Shown piece after piece: positions 1 through 10,578 of a DNA stretch of 64,000 bases. Position numbers and translations under genes: made by a program. The stretch covers positions 3,410,001 through 3,474,000 of the forward strand of contig NW_025791658.1 in NCBI RefSeq assembly GCF_921293095.1, written 5' to 3'. The DNA is from Ischnura elegans. Its lineage: Eukaryota > Arthropoda > Insecta > Odonata > Coenagrionidae. The notes under the pieces are model-generated. The model did not search any database. It had not been told where the DNA came from and was given only the letters and a program-made list of their open reading frames with translations. The first letter of the stretch is position 1. Every line of letters starts with the position of its first letter.

Positions 1-2
1 GT

Positions 3-464
3 AATTATGACACTTATAATGGGCGTGAGTTGAGTACTCAAGATTGGTCATCGTTTGCTGACTTTCCAACATCAAAAGTTTACTTGGGAGGAAAGATAGA
101 TGAGAGTCGTAAGGTTGAAAATGTAGCTTCAATTTTTGCTAGAACGCTGACGCAGATGGTTTTGTATATGATATTCAAAAATAAAGGGATGCCGTACAAG
201 AGCAATGATATCTACTACCGAGAAAAGTTCAATGCAGCATTTCAAGAAGCAGAGGTTAAGAGAATGAGTTGTGGTGAATTAGATATAAACATTGTAGTAG
301 CAATGACTGAGAGGGAGAGGATGATTGAATTTATTCCCATTGTTCCATCAATGATTGCATTCAAAGGTTCGACAGCAGGAATACCTCTCCTCCGTGAGCA
401 AGTGCCGCTACTCCTGAAGCTGTATGAAGACCATGTGATCCCAAAATTGCTGGCTCAGGCATAG
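3..464 (+). CDS. Unknown coiled-coil family protein, copy 1 (5' end outside window)
   Basis: The reading frame is open from the first bases of the window to a TAG stop, about 153 codons, and has no ATG at its left limit, so the gene starts outside the window. It matches the C-terminal part of the complete copy at 32500-33555 almost codon for codon without gaps. I counted 28 differing codons of 144 compared: 21 replacements and 7 silent. The segment contains no motif that I recognise; it is rich in charged residues and ends in a conserved hydrophobic stretch (...PLLLKLYEDHVIPKLLAQA). The homology continues about 135 bases past the stop, so this is a duplicated locus or mobile unit rather than only a conserved domain. 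There is no frameshift or internal stop. Function unknown; a domesticated or endogenous viral structural protein is one untested possibility. Confidence 0.6.
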   Translation, partial: NYDTYNGRELSTQDWSSFADFPTSKVYLGGKIDESRKVENVASIFARTLTQMVLYMIFKNKGMPYKSNDIYYREKFNAAFQEAEVKRMSCGELDINIVVAMTERERMIEFIPIVPSMIAFKGSTAGIPLLREQVPLLLKLYEDHVIPKLLAQA

Positions 465-909
465 GTAAGGATGCTTTTTAATAATTCACAAGCCAATGAG
501 GTTGATTTTGTCTTTTTATTTTGATGCATTGTCTTTTCATAGCTTGAGGTACAGTAAACGCCAGCTTATCAAGGCTCAGGCTCGTATTCTTAGTGACCCT
601 ACGTAACCATCCCTACATAACAAGAGGCCCATACATGCATTCCTCAGTCGACCCTACATAAGTGGTGGGGGGTGATTCCATCATCACGTTCTCTGAGATG
701 ATGCTAGTCCTGATGGCACAGCGGTAGTTTTCCACTCTGGTTGCGTAATGAGACCTAACAGTGAAAATATGGAAAGACGTCCGATAATTTTCGGGCGTAT
801 TGTTGGGGCTACGACTCAAGGTAAGTAAACAATCAGTTTCGTCTGCCAGGTCATGTCTTTACATTAATTATCAATACGAATACTCTCATATCGAGCCGAA
901 AGTAGAACC
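465..909. other. 3' flank of copy 1, then unassigned spacer
   Basis: Bases 465-600 align with 33556-33698 downstream of the second copy of the unknown gene, sharing the stop-proximal gtaaggatgctttttaat and a later agcttgaggtac. From about 600 to 909 I see no coding potential or known repeat. Confidence 0.5.
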
Positions 910-1443
910 GTATTGTCTTTAATAACAATAATAATAATAATTTTTTATTTGTCCAAGGATTTGTTGCAAATGTACAAATATAAGACATGTCATAATTGTA
1001 GAGGAAATAAAGAAGAAAATACAATGCTAAATTATTAAACATACATACATAATATAAGCAGAGGGCATGTCAATGTTTGGACAACAAAAATTCTTTTATG
1101 GAGTAAAACAGGTGAACCTTCAGAAACGTTTTCAGTTTTTCCTAGAAAATTGATGTCTTTTTTTCAAGCTTAATCTCGTGTGGTAACCTGTTAAATATCT
1201 CTAAACCCATTGAGTTGGTCCATGGGCAGTGTTACAAGTTCTAATGTAATGTTTGTGAAGATCTTTACATGCCCTTGTAAAGTGACTATGGTAGCTGTCA
1301 TTAGTCACAAACTGACAGAAATTATTCTTTATATACACAGATACAACATAAATATACGCACAAGGTATAGGCAATATACACAGTTTCTTAAATATCGGAA
1401 GACAGGGTGCATCATGGTGAGCACCTACAATAAGTCGTACCAA
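910..1443 (-). pseudogene. Non-LTR retrotransposon 3' end (RT C-terminus and tail)
   Basis: Read on the minus strand, the segment from 1443 encodes the C-terminal region that follows the reverse transcriptase in many Jockey/CR1-like arthropod LINEs (motif LPIFKKLCILPIPCAYIY, then a his/tyr-rich segment). The frame then decays. The element finishes with TTGGACAAATAAAAAATTATT and an ATT-type microsatellite at 925-943, the usual 3' tail of this LINE type. It is a 5'-truncated dead copy. A homologous but independently decayed copy lies at 48211-48840. Family-level assignment (Jockey versus CR1) cannot be settled by eye. Confidence 0.7.
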
Positions 1444-1461
1444 ACGTTTTTGAATTTTAAA

Positions 1462-1630
1462 TTCTTTAACCCTTTCTGGACAGCAATTCTTTTTTTATAT
1501 AAATTAATATTTATCGTAGAATTTCGTTTAAAAATTGTAAACGCTGCTCAAAAGACAAATAATTCAATTCTTAGTTTATTTTTCTTGAGAAATGAACAAA
1601 TATTTATTTCGAAACCTGACGGGATAAACA
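1462..1630 (-). mobile_element. Fragment of piggyBac-like non-autonomous family P2
   Basis: In reverse complement this stretch matches 61380-61500 of the longer P2 copy, sharing the blocks around aatatttgttcatttc and ttttgagcagcgttta. It is truncated by the AT-MITE that follows. The family is defined by the fuller copy at 61066-61936. Confidence 0.5.
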
Positions 1631-1632
1631 AT

Positions 1633-2295
1633 AGGGTAGTTTCCTTCATCAAAGAAAACTAAAGGCATTGATTGTGATTCGTTGCCCACCATTAGTGTAT
1701 TCATAATATACAAATTATTTCATTTTAGAAATACCGGTTTAGACGAATGGCAATGGTCCATTTTTATCCTCATTTGAAAAGGGCCAGATTGGTGCCCATG
1801 CGAAGCCACTCCACGTGACGTCACAGGGACCTAGTTTCTATATGAGAAGATAGGAGTTATACATCGTCTGAGATTACCAATGCATGCATGAGGCACAGAG
1901 CTCAGGGAAACATGTCTTAATAATCACCTATTAAAACTGGCTAAGTTCGGAAAGTTTTCTTCGTTTGATAAGGTATTAATAAACCTTTTTTAAGCCAAGA
2001 GCTACCATCCAGCAAGGTACTCAGCTATCCGCTAGCATCCTGCGACGTATCAGCGCTAAGCCTCGCCTCAAGGTCACCTCACCGGGCGGGAGGGGGAACC
2101 AGAAATACGACGTACGGAGATATTTCCCGGCATTCATACTTAAGCGTCGCGTTTTCGCACGCTTGAAAATTTTCACTTTTCATTTAATCGCGAAAAATAG
2201 ATGTTGTCATTTAAAAATCTAAAAGCGTGAAATACGTACTCCAGGAGTAATTATCTTTCGATTAAAGCAATAAAAAAATAATAGGAAACCACCCT
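1633..2295 (-). mobile_element. AT-MITE copy 1 (663-bp TIR element)
   Basis: Member of a family found seven times in this window. It has inverted ends AGGGTRGTTTCCT / AGGAAACCACCCT and lies between AT dinucleotides at 1631-1632 and 2296-2297. Full copies at 1633-2295, 9308-9970, 30902-31561, 43417-44080 and 54304-54966 are 660-664 bp. No copy has a credible transposase; the short open frame starting at a GTGACGTCACGTGG block is too variable to be a gene. The superfamily is not assigned; a 2-bp AT duplication would fit ISL2EU-type elements. Confidence 0.85.
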
Positions 2296-2297
2296 AT

Positions 2298-3115
2298 TCT
2301 TTTTACCTTTGGAAAAAATTTTTTCCTTCCAAATTTCAATTAAGTTTGAGTTCATAGAAGGCGCACCCACTCATTTTTTAAATTTTTTCTCAAAGTAGAT
2401 TAAAAATTCAGGCATGTGCCTAATTCGGTACATTGTGCATTCCCGTCACAGTTAGGCTCCACTGGAAAATAGGCAGCTTGCCGTACGATTGTTAGATATA
2501 AACACCGGATATGTCTGAATATAGTCCTCCCTTTTTTTCCAAAAATGCCTGTGGTAAAAGTAAAGGGTTTAGTGGACAATATTCAAACACATTTTTTTAA
2601 CTTTTCCCGAAACTTGTAACGCACACACGTCGCGAGAAATGAATTGACGAGAAATAGGCGGTTAGGAGTGAAAAATAACAAAACAATTGGGTTGATTTCC
2701 AACAGTATAAATACATTTAATATGCAAAGTAAGCTATAGGTACACAATACATATAATGCTAAATTGCCTGAGGTAAATGTACTCTTGAAGTTGGGAAAAT
2801 GCCAGGCACTAGGGGTTCCTTCCTTGTCCGAGGTCTGGAGCAGAGAGAGCTAGCCGGCTGGCTTACAGCATAGCCACCGCGCTCGAAGCAGGCGTGAGAG
2901 GGGAGGTGAAGGCAGAAGAGGGGAGACAGGTTTCACTCCGACGTTTCACCTTACAATTGGAGAGGTGGTGGCGGAGGGTAATGAAAGTTCACGCATGGCA
3001 TAAAGAGGCCGACACCGTTGATAAATTCACTGTAAATTGAGGAGAACTTCACTACACGCGAGAATCTGCGTCGCGCGGAATCTAGCTGGCGCGACAGACT
3101 CGAGCGCTTCGCGAG
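2298..3115. other. Spacer without recognised feature
   Basis: AT-rich to about 2750, then more GC-rich. I found no ORF with recognisable similarity, no TIR pair and no internal repeat here. Confidence 0.4.
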
Positions 3116-3119
3116 ATTT

Positions 3120-3207
3120 GGACTCGCGTCTCGGAGGGATTAAGTCTCGGAGGGATTGAGTCTCGGAGGGATTGAGTCTCGGAGGGATTGAGTCTCGAAG
3201 GGATTGC
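3120..3207. repeat. 16-bp tandem repeat (about 5 units)
   Basis: Consecutive units of the form gtctcggagggattga run from about 3128 to 3206 with only one or two substitutions per unit. The apparent minus-strand ORF here (PPR..S repeats) is a product of the tandem repeat. Confidence 0.85.
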
Positions 3208-3940
3208 TGAAGCCTCAAAATTAGGATGGGGGGGGACTATATTCGGAGAAATACAGTAAATGCTAATACTAACTGCCTATTTACAAAATTCAGTCTTACT
3301 AGTAAAACATTGGATCATCCCTGCTCAAATGTTGCCTTCCAAAATACACCTATCTCAATGTTCAATGTGGAAATACAATCAAACATCAGCAGGCAGCATA
3401 AGAAGAATACGTATATGCTACGAGGAAAAAGTTAATTTTTTCCAAACAGCAAACAACAATGTACCCATAATAACGTGTCTGATGAATTAAGGTTGTTTAG
3501 TGAAATAAATTTGGAGAGAGTTACATATCAAAATCAAACAGTTACTATAAAATGGGTGCCCTATGTGCTGTCATTATTTCAGCAAAACATAAAAATGAAT
3601 GGGGAAGCCTTGCAATGGGTGTTTGGTATATATAGAAGTAAACCGAGTTATTTTTCATGAAATTTAATGAAACCACTGGAATTCTTGCTCAAACAGGTGT
3701 GTGCATTGAATTTTGCACACTTTTGAAAAACTTTCTGAAGCACTCGTGGAGTCATCAGGTGACTCTGATTCCAAATCTTGATTGATCGAGCTTTCACCAT
3801 CATGAGTACCATTGGTATCCTCTGGTGGAACAATCGCATTTTGAACTACATCCCTCCTCCTTTTCCCATAAAAAGAAACGGGATACATTTTTTGAAATGC
3901 CAGCATAGTAAAAAACATCTGGTAATGCCATGTATAAATG
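3208..3940. other. Spacer without recognised feature
   Basis: Short ORFs on both strands show no recognisable domain. The right end approaches the 3' terminal region of the Penelope-like element that follows. Confidence 0.35.
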
Positions 3941-4016
3941 TTAGAACTTATCCATATAGCTACATTGTGGAAGGCTACACGGGATTTCCACCGGGTCAGG
4001 TTCTCCAACTCCATCT

Positions 4017-4060
4017 CGGCCGACGTTTCGATGGTCGAGTTGTCCATCGTCTTCATGGCA
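4017..4060 (-). ncRNA. Degenerate hammerhead-like motif in PLE 3' region
   Basis: Minus strand reads ...ATGAAGACGATGG-loop-CCATCGAAACGTCGGCC. The GATGG/CCATC pair forms a short stem directly before GAAAC, the position of hammerhead stem II. The upstream core is CCATGA rather than CTGATGA, so self-cleavage is unlikely. PLEs are known to carry hammerhead ribozymes in their terminal repeats; the assignment here is inference from motif order. Confidence 0.3.
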
Positions 4061-4293
4061 TGTCGAGTCGACGACGACGATCCTCAATTTAAGCGGGCTT
4101 ATATACCCCTGATTCGTCCAACCTCCGGTGCGTATATAAACCACCTCTCCGGCTGTGGTGAATTTACGCAAGTGCGTAAAAAGGGAATTTTGACTCAACA
4201 AGTGTATAGGGACCAGTGTAACCTTTCCAGTGTAAGTGAATGGGCATGTCGAGTCTTGAAAATCGTCCTCCTTATATATGGAAGACGGCGGTA

Positions 4294-5115
4294 TCAACCA
4301 GGGCAGGTGTTCTGTGATTGGTCGAGAGCTTCCCGCCTCTTTCCTCGTTCTTCACGGATGCTCCTCAGCACTGGTTTCCATGAGGCGCTCAGAATGTAGC
4401 CAGTGTCACGATTAATGGTGGTGTTAAGACGAATTTCAATGGCCTCCCTTGTCAGTCTTTCCCAAAATTTCTCTATGCGACAAAGGACCTTGGTCTTCTC
4501 CCAACAGATGGCGTGGTCGGAGGAAATGCTGTGTTCGGCCACGGCCGATTTTTCAGGCTGCCCGAGTCTGAAATGTCTTTGGTGTTCTTTCAACCTCGTT
4601 TCTATGGTCCTCCCTGTCTCTCCCACGCACACCAGGCCGCATGTGCATGGTATCTGGTAGATGCCCGGAGACTGGAGTCCACAAGGGTCCTTGGCTGTCA
4701 CAAGTTGGCCTCGAAGTTTAGGCGGCGGGCGAAAATAGGCTTCAATTCCATGCCTCTTGAGAATTCTGGCGATTTTTCCTGAGACGGTGGATATGAACGG
4801 AATGCCTGGCAATCAGCTTCTGGCGTTCTTCCCCCGTCATTACGTCTTGTGATGTAAAGGTCCTTTTTAGGGCCTTAGATATTTCTTTGCCGCTATAACC
4901 GTTCTGCAGGAATGTCTTCTTAAGATGACGAAGCTCATTGGGAAGGCTCTCCACGTCGGAAATGGATTTGGCACGATGTAGTAGGGTTGACAAGATCGCC
5001 GCTTTCTGTGAAGGGTGATGATGGCTTAGTCCGTTTAGGTATAGGTCCGTGTGCGTCGGCTTCCCATAAACGCTGTGGCCCAAATCCCGTGTAGCCTTCC
5101 ACAATTCAATACGCC
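4294..5115 (-). pseudogene. PLE reverse transcriptase C-terminus + GIY-YIG endonuclease (frameshifted)
   Basis: The upstream part (5115 down to about 4815) encodes the typical PLE RT thumb region: LGHSVYGKPTHTDLYLN, SHHHPSQK, then LPNELRHLKKTFLQNGY. The downstream part (4812-4294) encodes the linker ISTVSGKIARIL...RPP and the GIY-YIG nuclease: GIYQIPC, VCVGETGR, TRLKEHQRHF, AVAEHS, and the ending TREAIEIRL. The two parts lie in different frames that overlap near 4742-4812, so an indel has broken the ORF. The catalytic palm of the RT is absent because the copy is 5'-truncated. In an intact PLE this single protein reverse-transcribes and nicks DNA for retrotransposition. Function is lost here. 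Confidence 0.85.
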
Positions 5116-5269
5116 GGGAAAGCCTACGATCATTCTTCATATAGCTACATATTACTCTCATTTACATAAATACGACAACATAATGAAGTATGAAATATGA
5201 TTTTATGCTTTCCCGGCGAATAATGTGGGTAAACTTCTCTCGGGATTCCCACTGGGTTAATGTTTTTAT

Positions 5270-5313
5270 AACGGCCAACGTTTCAAGTACCGTCTCGGCA
5301 CTCATCATCAGGG
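5270..5313 (-). ncRNA. Hammerhead-ribozyme-like motif
   Basis: Minus strand contains CTGATGA followed by the stem GTGCC/GGTAC closed by a GAGAC loop, and then GAAACGTTGGCCGT. The order CTGATGA - stem II - GAAAC is the conserved hammerhead core, with a few extra bases between core and stem. It lies just upstream of the PLE body at 3941-5160 and parallels the weaker motif at 4017-4060. It is probably the second terminal repeat of that PLE or a solo fragment. Stems I and III were not convincingly built by eye. Confidence 0.4.
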
Positions 5314-5461
5314 CTGAATATTGATTTATTTAATGTTTGGTTGCTAAGTCCCATTGTTGTAATAAATTTAGTTAAATAAAAATATATATTTAAAAAATAA
5401 TAATAAAATAAAATACGATGTCAATTCATTAGACTGTTTAATATAGGTGTGATAAATGGAT

Positions 5462-5530
5462 CAAATTTAAAAATCTGAAATGTTGCAAATTCCGGAAAAT
5501 AGCCTTGGCAGTCTTCGTACATCCTACATG
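5462..5530 (-). repeat. Reverse fragment of the 3-kb repeat
   Basis: Reverse complement matches about 9000-9065 and 37385-37450 (gcaacatttcagatttta block, then tattttccggaatttgc). A further copy is at 60945-61058. A small interspersed fragment. Confidence 0.6.
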
Positions 5531-5657
5531 AAATGGACTGGCTATAAATGGTGTCAAAACTCATCACTGCTGGCAGATAAGAACGTGCCAAAAACGTCAC
5601 AATGGGGAGTAGTGAAAAAACTTACTTGACTACTGAGGCAAAATGATTCTGGAGGTA

Positions 5658-6611
5658 CAAGGGTTGTACCAAAAGTAAGGTTCCCAATGAGCTACAATGT
5701 TGAGAGAAGAAGTTAGGCTAATCCCACAACTGTGCCATGTGCAGTGGTTCCCCTACTCTGGAGTCCGCCAGTCCGCTATTCACTGTGTCGCTGATTATTG
5801 GCTTACAAATGTCAACAATGAAAGTGATGATCCCGGTTCCCGCCAAGTGTGAGGATCGAGCAGTAATCCGATTTCTCCACGCAAGGATGATACCGCCCGT
5901 GGAGATTCATCAGCAACTGACAGAAGTTTATGGTGAAGAGTGCATGTCCATTCAGCACGTCTGCGAATGGTGCAGGGCTTTTCCTGAGGGCCGCACAGAA
6001 GTTCACAATGAAGAATGGAGTGGAATAATGCCGTATTCGGATGCGATTGTCCAGAAGATCAACGTTGAGCTGCTCAAAGATCGGAGGGTCGCTGTCCGTG
6101 AACTTGTTGAACACATTCCTGAAGCTTCCAACGGCACAATTGAAATAACTTTAACAGAAACGTTGGGTTATCGCAAGATGTGTGCTCGCTGGGTCCCTCG
6201 GATGCTGACTGACGGATACAAGGAGTAAAGCCTTGACCATCTTCGCAAATTTCTTCAACAATGTGAGGGGGAGGCAACAAGGAGAAGTTGCTGGAGTCAA
6301 ACGTCACGGGAGATGAAATGTGGGTGTTCCATTACACCCCCAAAACAAAACACTCTGGTGGCAAACGCTTCAAGAGCGACAATGAAGTCTGAGCAGAGGT
6401 CACACGCTTTCTCAACGGGTTGGCGGGAGACTTCTTCAACTTGGGGATACAAAAGCTGGAGCACAGTCTTCAAAAGCGTGTAAAAAAAATGGAGACTACA
6501 TTGAAAAATAGCCAAAAGTGTGAGCTTTTTAACGATGTGAAAATTAATAGTAATTAACAAATTTTTCTATTTGTAAATAATCAGGGAACCTTACATATGG
6601 TACAACCCTTG
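5658..6611 (+). mobile_element. Mariner element, internally deleted
   Basis: Element of 954 bp flanked by TA at 5656-5657 and 6612-6613. Its termini are inverted repeats of about 28-30 bp starting CAAGGGTTGTACCA, with about two mismatches by eye. Full mariners are about 1.3 kb, so roughly 0.35 kb is missing from the middle. The transposase remnant inside is described separately. Confidence 0.9.
5737..6540 (+). pseudogene. Mariner transposase remnant
   Basis: The N-terminal helix-turn-helix DNA-binding part is readable (EDRAVIRFLHAR, SIQHVCEWCRAF, DRRVAVRELVEHI) and ends at a stop after MLTDGYKE. In other frames further on come the first catalytic aspartate motif (VTGDEMWVFHYTP) and then, directly, the C-terminal tail (GGKRFKSDNEV, AEVTRFLNGL, GIQKLEHSLQK). 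The region holding the second and third aspartates of the DDD triad is deleted between KTKHS and GGKRF. The protein cannot be catalytic. Frameshifts and a stop confirm decay. Similarity is to mariner-type (DD34D) transposases generally; no subfamily is claimed. Confidence 0.85.
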
Positions 6612-6639
6612 TATGTGCCGAATATGGCACACCTGACGT

Positions 6640-6960
6640 TAACATGTTACGTACTGGGGTATTTAAATTCCTAGGAATGCCGAGATTGGAAATGTGTGCC
6701 TATTAGGACGTAATGCCTTTGGTTTAAACATGGTTAAAAAGCTAATGTTTAGAATATAACTTTATGCAATCAAACGTTATGATGCATCAATTCATTATGA
6801 ATAACGAACAACAACTGAAAACGTACTAACGAATACATATTGTACGCTTTAAAATTGTTTAGGTTGACGTGCCTAAATGACGAGAATCTTCATCATCCGT
6901 CTGGAACGTTCAGGAAAAAAAAATGACGTGTATTCTCGCAATCCGTACGCAACGTGTTTA
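6640..6960 (+). repeat. Interspersed repeat R1, copy 1
   Basis: Matches 40417-40765: shared gtactggggtattt-like start, the block tttggtttaaacatgg, and the end around cgcaatccgtacgcaacg / gtcattcgtacacagc. No ORF or TIRs seen. Confidence 0.55.
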
Positions 6961-7257
6961 AGGGTTGAATTACTTTGAAAGCGGTCTGTCCAAGATAGAG
7001 ATAAGTACGGAGCAAGTATGATCATTGATTAGGGAACTTATGTTGCATCACCAAGATTCGTCATTCACTTTTACCTTCCCTAGATAAGTTTATTGTGTGG
7101 CAAATAGTGGCATGAAAATATGGTTTTATATGTTTATACATAAACAAAGTTTCGATTAATTTAGTTTTATTCCTGGGAGTAAAGTTTCCTCCCGGGTTGA
7201 AACTAAACTCCATGGTGATTTTAATTTTGTGCGGGAACGAAACTAAAGCTAGGCTTT

Positions 7258-7663
7258 GAGCGCCGCTATGATGCAGGCTGCTAGCAGGTATGTAGTGCTT
7301 GACTTAAATAAGGATTATTAATACTGTATCAAACGAAGGAAACTTTCCGACTTTAGGCAGTTTTAATAGGTGATTATTAAGAGATGTTTCCCTGAGCTCT
7401 GTGCCTCATGCATGCATTGGTAACCTCAGACAATGTAAAACTCCTATGTACTTGTATAGAAACTAGGTCTCTGTGACGTCACGTGGAGTGGCATTGCATG
7501 GGCGCCAATCTGGCCTTTTTCAAATGAGGATAAAATTGACCCTTGCCATTCGTCTGAACCGGTATTTTTAAAACGAAATAATTTGTATATTATGAATACA
7601 CTAATGGTGGATAACGAATCGCAATCACTGCCTTTCGTTTTCTTTGACGAAGGAAACTACCCT
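7258..7663 (+). mobile_element. AT-MITE copy, left part lost or scrambled
   Basis: From gatgcaggctgctagcaggt to the right TIR aggaaactaccct the sequence follows the AT-MITE family. The left end is replaced by an unrelated AT-rich tract (7140-7257) with its own inverted gtttcctcccgggttgaaac-like pieces. Confidence 0.7.
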
Positions 7664-7803
7664 AATCAAAGCGTGTGACCCGCGACTTTCGTGGTGGCGG
7701 GCCGCACCCATTACACTAGCCAAGTGACCCAGAGAGCCCACCAGGGGGAGGTGGCTGCACCTTGGGTTCCTCTGCTTCCTCTATGCCCTACCAACCAACC
7801 AAC

Positions 7804-8510
7804 AATCCCTTATCTTATTCATTATTTTAAATTTCTAGAAATCTTATGGAAAACTGCAAAAAAAATACACTTGTGGATTTCAAGAAGTCCTGAAAACTGC
7901 AAAATTCAAACCACTTTTGAAAAAAGGGATTCATTTTTGGTAGAAGATGCCTCCAAAATCATCTGTGTTACTTGTTTTATGTACAGCTACTTGTAGTTAT
8001 CTCATATTCACTTCAAAGGAATGATAATTTTTATACTGGTTTATTTTGTCACATTAGTATGACTAAGATTATACCAATGAAAATTTATATGAGTGTTTTA
8101 AAATGATTCCAAAATAATTAGCTAATTATTTCAAAATCATGTTAAAATGATTTAAAAATTATGTTGAAAATGATTTCAAAATTATTTTAAAATGTGCGTA
8201 AAATAATTTTGAAATTGTTTTAAAGAAATATTCACATAATTATTTTTCTGAGAAATTAAAAAAGGGACATTTTATGCAAAAAATAAGCCATTACTTCCTA
8301 CATATCCCTATATATATATACTATCAACAAAATGAGATCGAATGGTACAAGACTCAAAAAGAGCAACACGTAATACATTTTTTTTAAATTATTTGAAAAT
8401 CTTGAAAAACGTCATGAATTCAGCCATCTTACGATATTTTGATATTTATAATTACTTGAAATAATTTAAAAATCATTTTTCAATATTCTTTTGCTACTTG
8501 GGTATATGCG
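7804..8510. mobile_element. 707-bp AT-rich insertion with 16-bp target duplication
   Basis: Absent from copy B of the 3-kb repeat, where the target is uninterrupted. It is bracketed by the same 16 bases ctaccaaccaaccaac at 7788-7803 and 8511-8526. No TIR, poly-A or coding domain is seen; the interior has several short aaatgattt/aaaattatt-type repeats. A duplication this long fits a target-primed retroposon, but slippage on the CCAA repeats is an alternative. Confidence 0.6.
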
Positions 8511-9307
8511 CTACCAACCAACCAACGTAATGCAGACTAGTGTAGTTGATCTGAATAGTCAACGTCTGAAAATATTGTGAAAAATTTAGATTTCGATTGA
8601 AATTTTTGCGTAACTTGCCGTGAAATCAAAGTCTATCTGATGAAGCCATCCCTGGCATTATTGCCGCATACATGTGTAGCCGCTATTGCATTATTGGATA
8701 AGTATTGCATGTGTTCTGATTCCCATTTTATCTGCTTATTTACAGGTCGCAGCTCCCTATGGAGGCACTTCTTGAAGAATGTTTCTCTCCCAGATTCCTG
8801 CCTATGATTTCTGTGGTAGAGTTCACTTTGATATTTGCGAAAATGCTGATTCTCTCTCATGAATGTTAACACTCATTTGCCATCCTAATTTTTTTTTAAT
8901 TCATTGCATATTTTATATTGTCTTTAGCCTATTAAGCTCATATTTTGAGATCTATGATCAATCTTACGATGGACTCCTGAACCTTTTTATTGCTAGCACA
9001 TTTCTTGTGGGATGTACAAAGACTGCCAAGGCTATTTTCCGGAATTTGCAACATTTCAGATTTTAAAATTTTTCACCTATTTAATTTATTTAATACATAT
9101 AGATTTTTTCCCAATACTTTAGATATATTTAAGTCTTGTAACCTTTGATAGATTATCGGGTTTTACTTAAATTACAGCCGTTGAAAAGGCCACAATCACA
9201 AAAAAAAGTTATATGAGTCGAATCTGAAAAAAATCATGATGCTCTCTCATGAATGTTCACATTCATTTGAAATCCTAATTTAAAAAAAATTCAATGTATA
9301 TTTAAAT

Positions 9308-9970
9308 ATGGTGGTTTCCTATTATTTTTTTATTGCCTAAATCGAAAGATTATTACTCCTGGAGTACGTATTTCACGCTTTTAGATTTTTAAATGACAAT
9401 ATCTATTTTTCGCGATTAAATGAAAAGTGAAAATTTTCAAGCGCGTGAAAACGCGACGCTTAAGTATGAATGTCGGGAAGTCTCTCCGCGTGACGTATTT
9501 CTGGTTCCCCCTCCCGCCCTGCGAGGTGACCTTGAGGCGAGGCTTAGCGGTGATACGACGCAGGCTGCTAGCGACTAGCCTAGTACCCTGCTGACTGGTA
9601 GCGCTTGGCTTAAATAAGGATTATTAATAACTTATCAAACGAGGAAAACTTTCCGACCTTAGCCAGTTTTAATAAGTGATTGTTAAGACATGTTTCCCTG
9701 AGCTCTGCGCCTCATGCATGCAATGGTAACCTCAGACGACGTATAACTCCTATCTTCTCGTATAGAAACTAGGTCCCTGTGACGTCACGTGGAGTGGAAT
9801 CGCATGGGCGCCAATCTGGCCTTTTTCAAATGAGGATAAAAATGGACCATTGCCATTCGTCTAACCCGGTATTTCTAAAACAAAATAATTTGTATATTAT
9901 GAATACACTAATGGTGGGTAACGAATCGCAATCAATGCCTTTCGTTTTCTTTGATGAAGGAAACCACCCT
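9308..9970 (+). mobile_element. AT-MITE copy in 3-kb repeat
   Basis: 663 bp, with AT at 9306-9307 and 9971-9972. Copy B of the host repeat (around 37690) shows the unoccupied target caaattgtc, so the insertion point and the 2-bp AT duplication can be read directly. Confidence 0.9.
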
Positions 9971-10578
9971 ATTGTCTTCAGCCTATTAACACATTAAGTG
10001 CGGAGCACGTCAATTGAGCCAGGGCGGAAGCCCTTTCTCAGCCTCCGCACGTGACTAATATCCACTTCTGAGTCTTCCAATTGTGTGTATGGACTTCGGC
10101 AAGCTTTCCTCTTTTAAACCGTGTATACCACTCGTGAAAAGCAGTGTTTGAACGGAAGTTATGGCACAAAAACCTCCATGTATTTTTCTTTCTTATGTTA
10201 GCGGCCAATTTTGATGACTTTAATGAAAATCAGGCCTGCATTGATTGTGTTAAGCTCATATTTTGAGATATATGATCAATCATACGATGGGCTCCTTAAA
10301 AATAATTTTTATTCAAGCATTTCATGCTTTCCCAGTGGAAGTGTCTGGGGTAACTTTCCAAGTCAGTTGATCCACTCACATAGGAAGTAGTGGATCAACT
10401 GATGCCTAGGATGTGATGGATTAACTGAATTTGAAAGTTACCTGACCTTCATAATTTTTTTCATTATTTTTGAATATGATTAAGTTGAGTGATCCATATT
10501 ATTATGGCAAATAGCTTAAGTAAAATAAAGACTAATCTGGCCCTAAAATTGTGTACTGCTCGTAGTGGCAAGCTTTAA

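Larger units (their letters stand above)
3941..5160 (-). mobile_element. Penelope-like element (PLE), 5'-truncated
   Basis: A minus-strand retroelement fragment carrying the end of a PLE reverse transcriptase followed by a GIY-YIG endonuclease, then an untranslated 3' region. The flanks carry a perfect 22-bp inverted pair (3966-3987 and 5082-5103), with a further shared gtagctatatg motif just outside each arm. A partial inverted terminal copy is a known untidy feature of Penelope insertions. The GAAACGTCGGCC-type motif in the 3' region resembles the hammerhead-ribozyme-bearing ends of PLEs. Confidence 0.8.

Noticed and set aside
3027-3218. Minus-strand ORF with SLRD/PPR repeats
   Set aside because: Produced by the 16-bp tandem repeat at 3120-3207.
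9779-9997. Short ORFs starting MTSRGVESHGRQSG in AT-MITE copies
   Set aside because: The same frame is seen in several copies but with variable ends and no domain. It follows from the conserved gtgacgtcacgtggagtgg block of the repeat.
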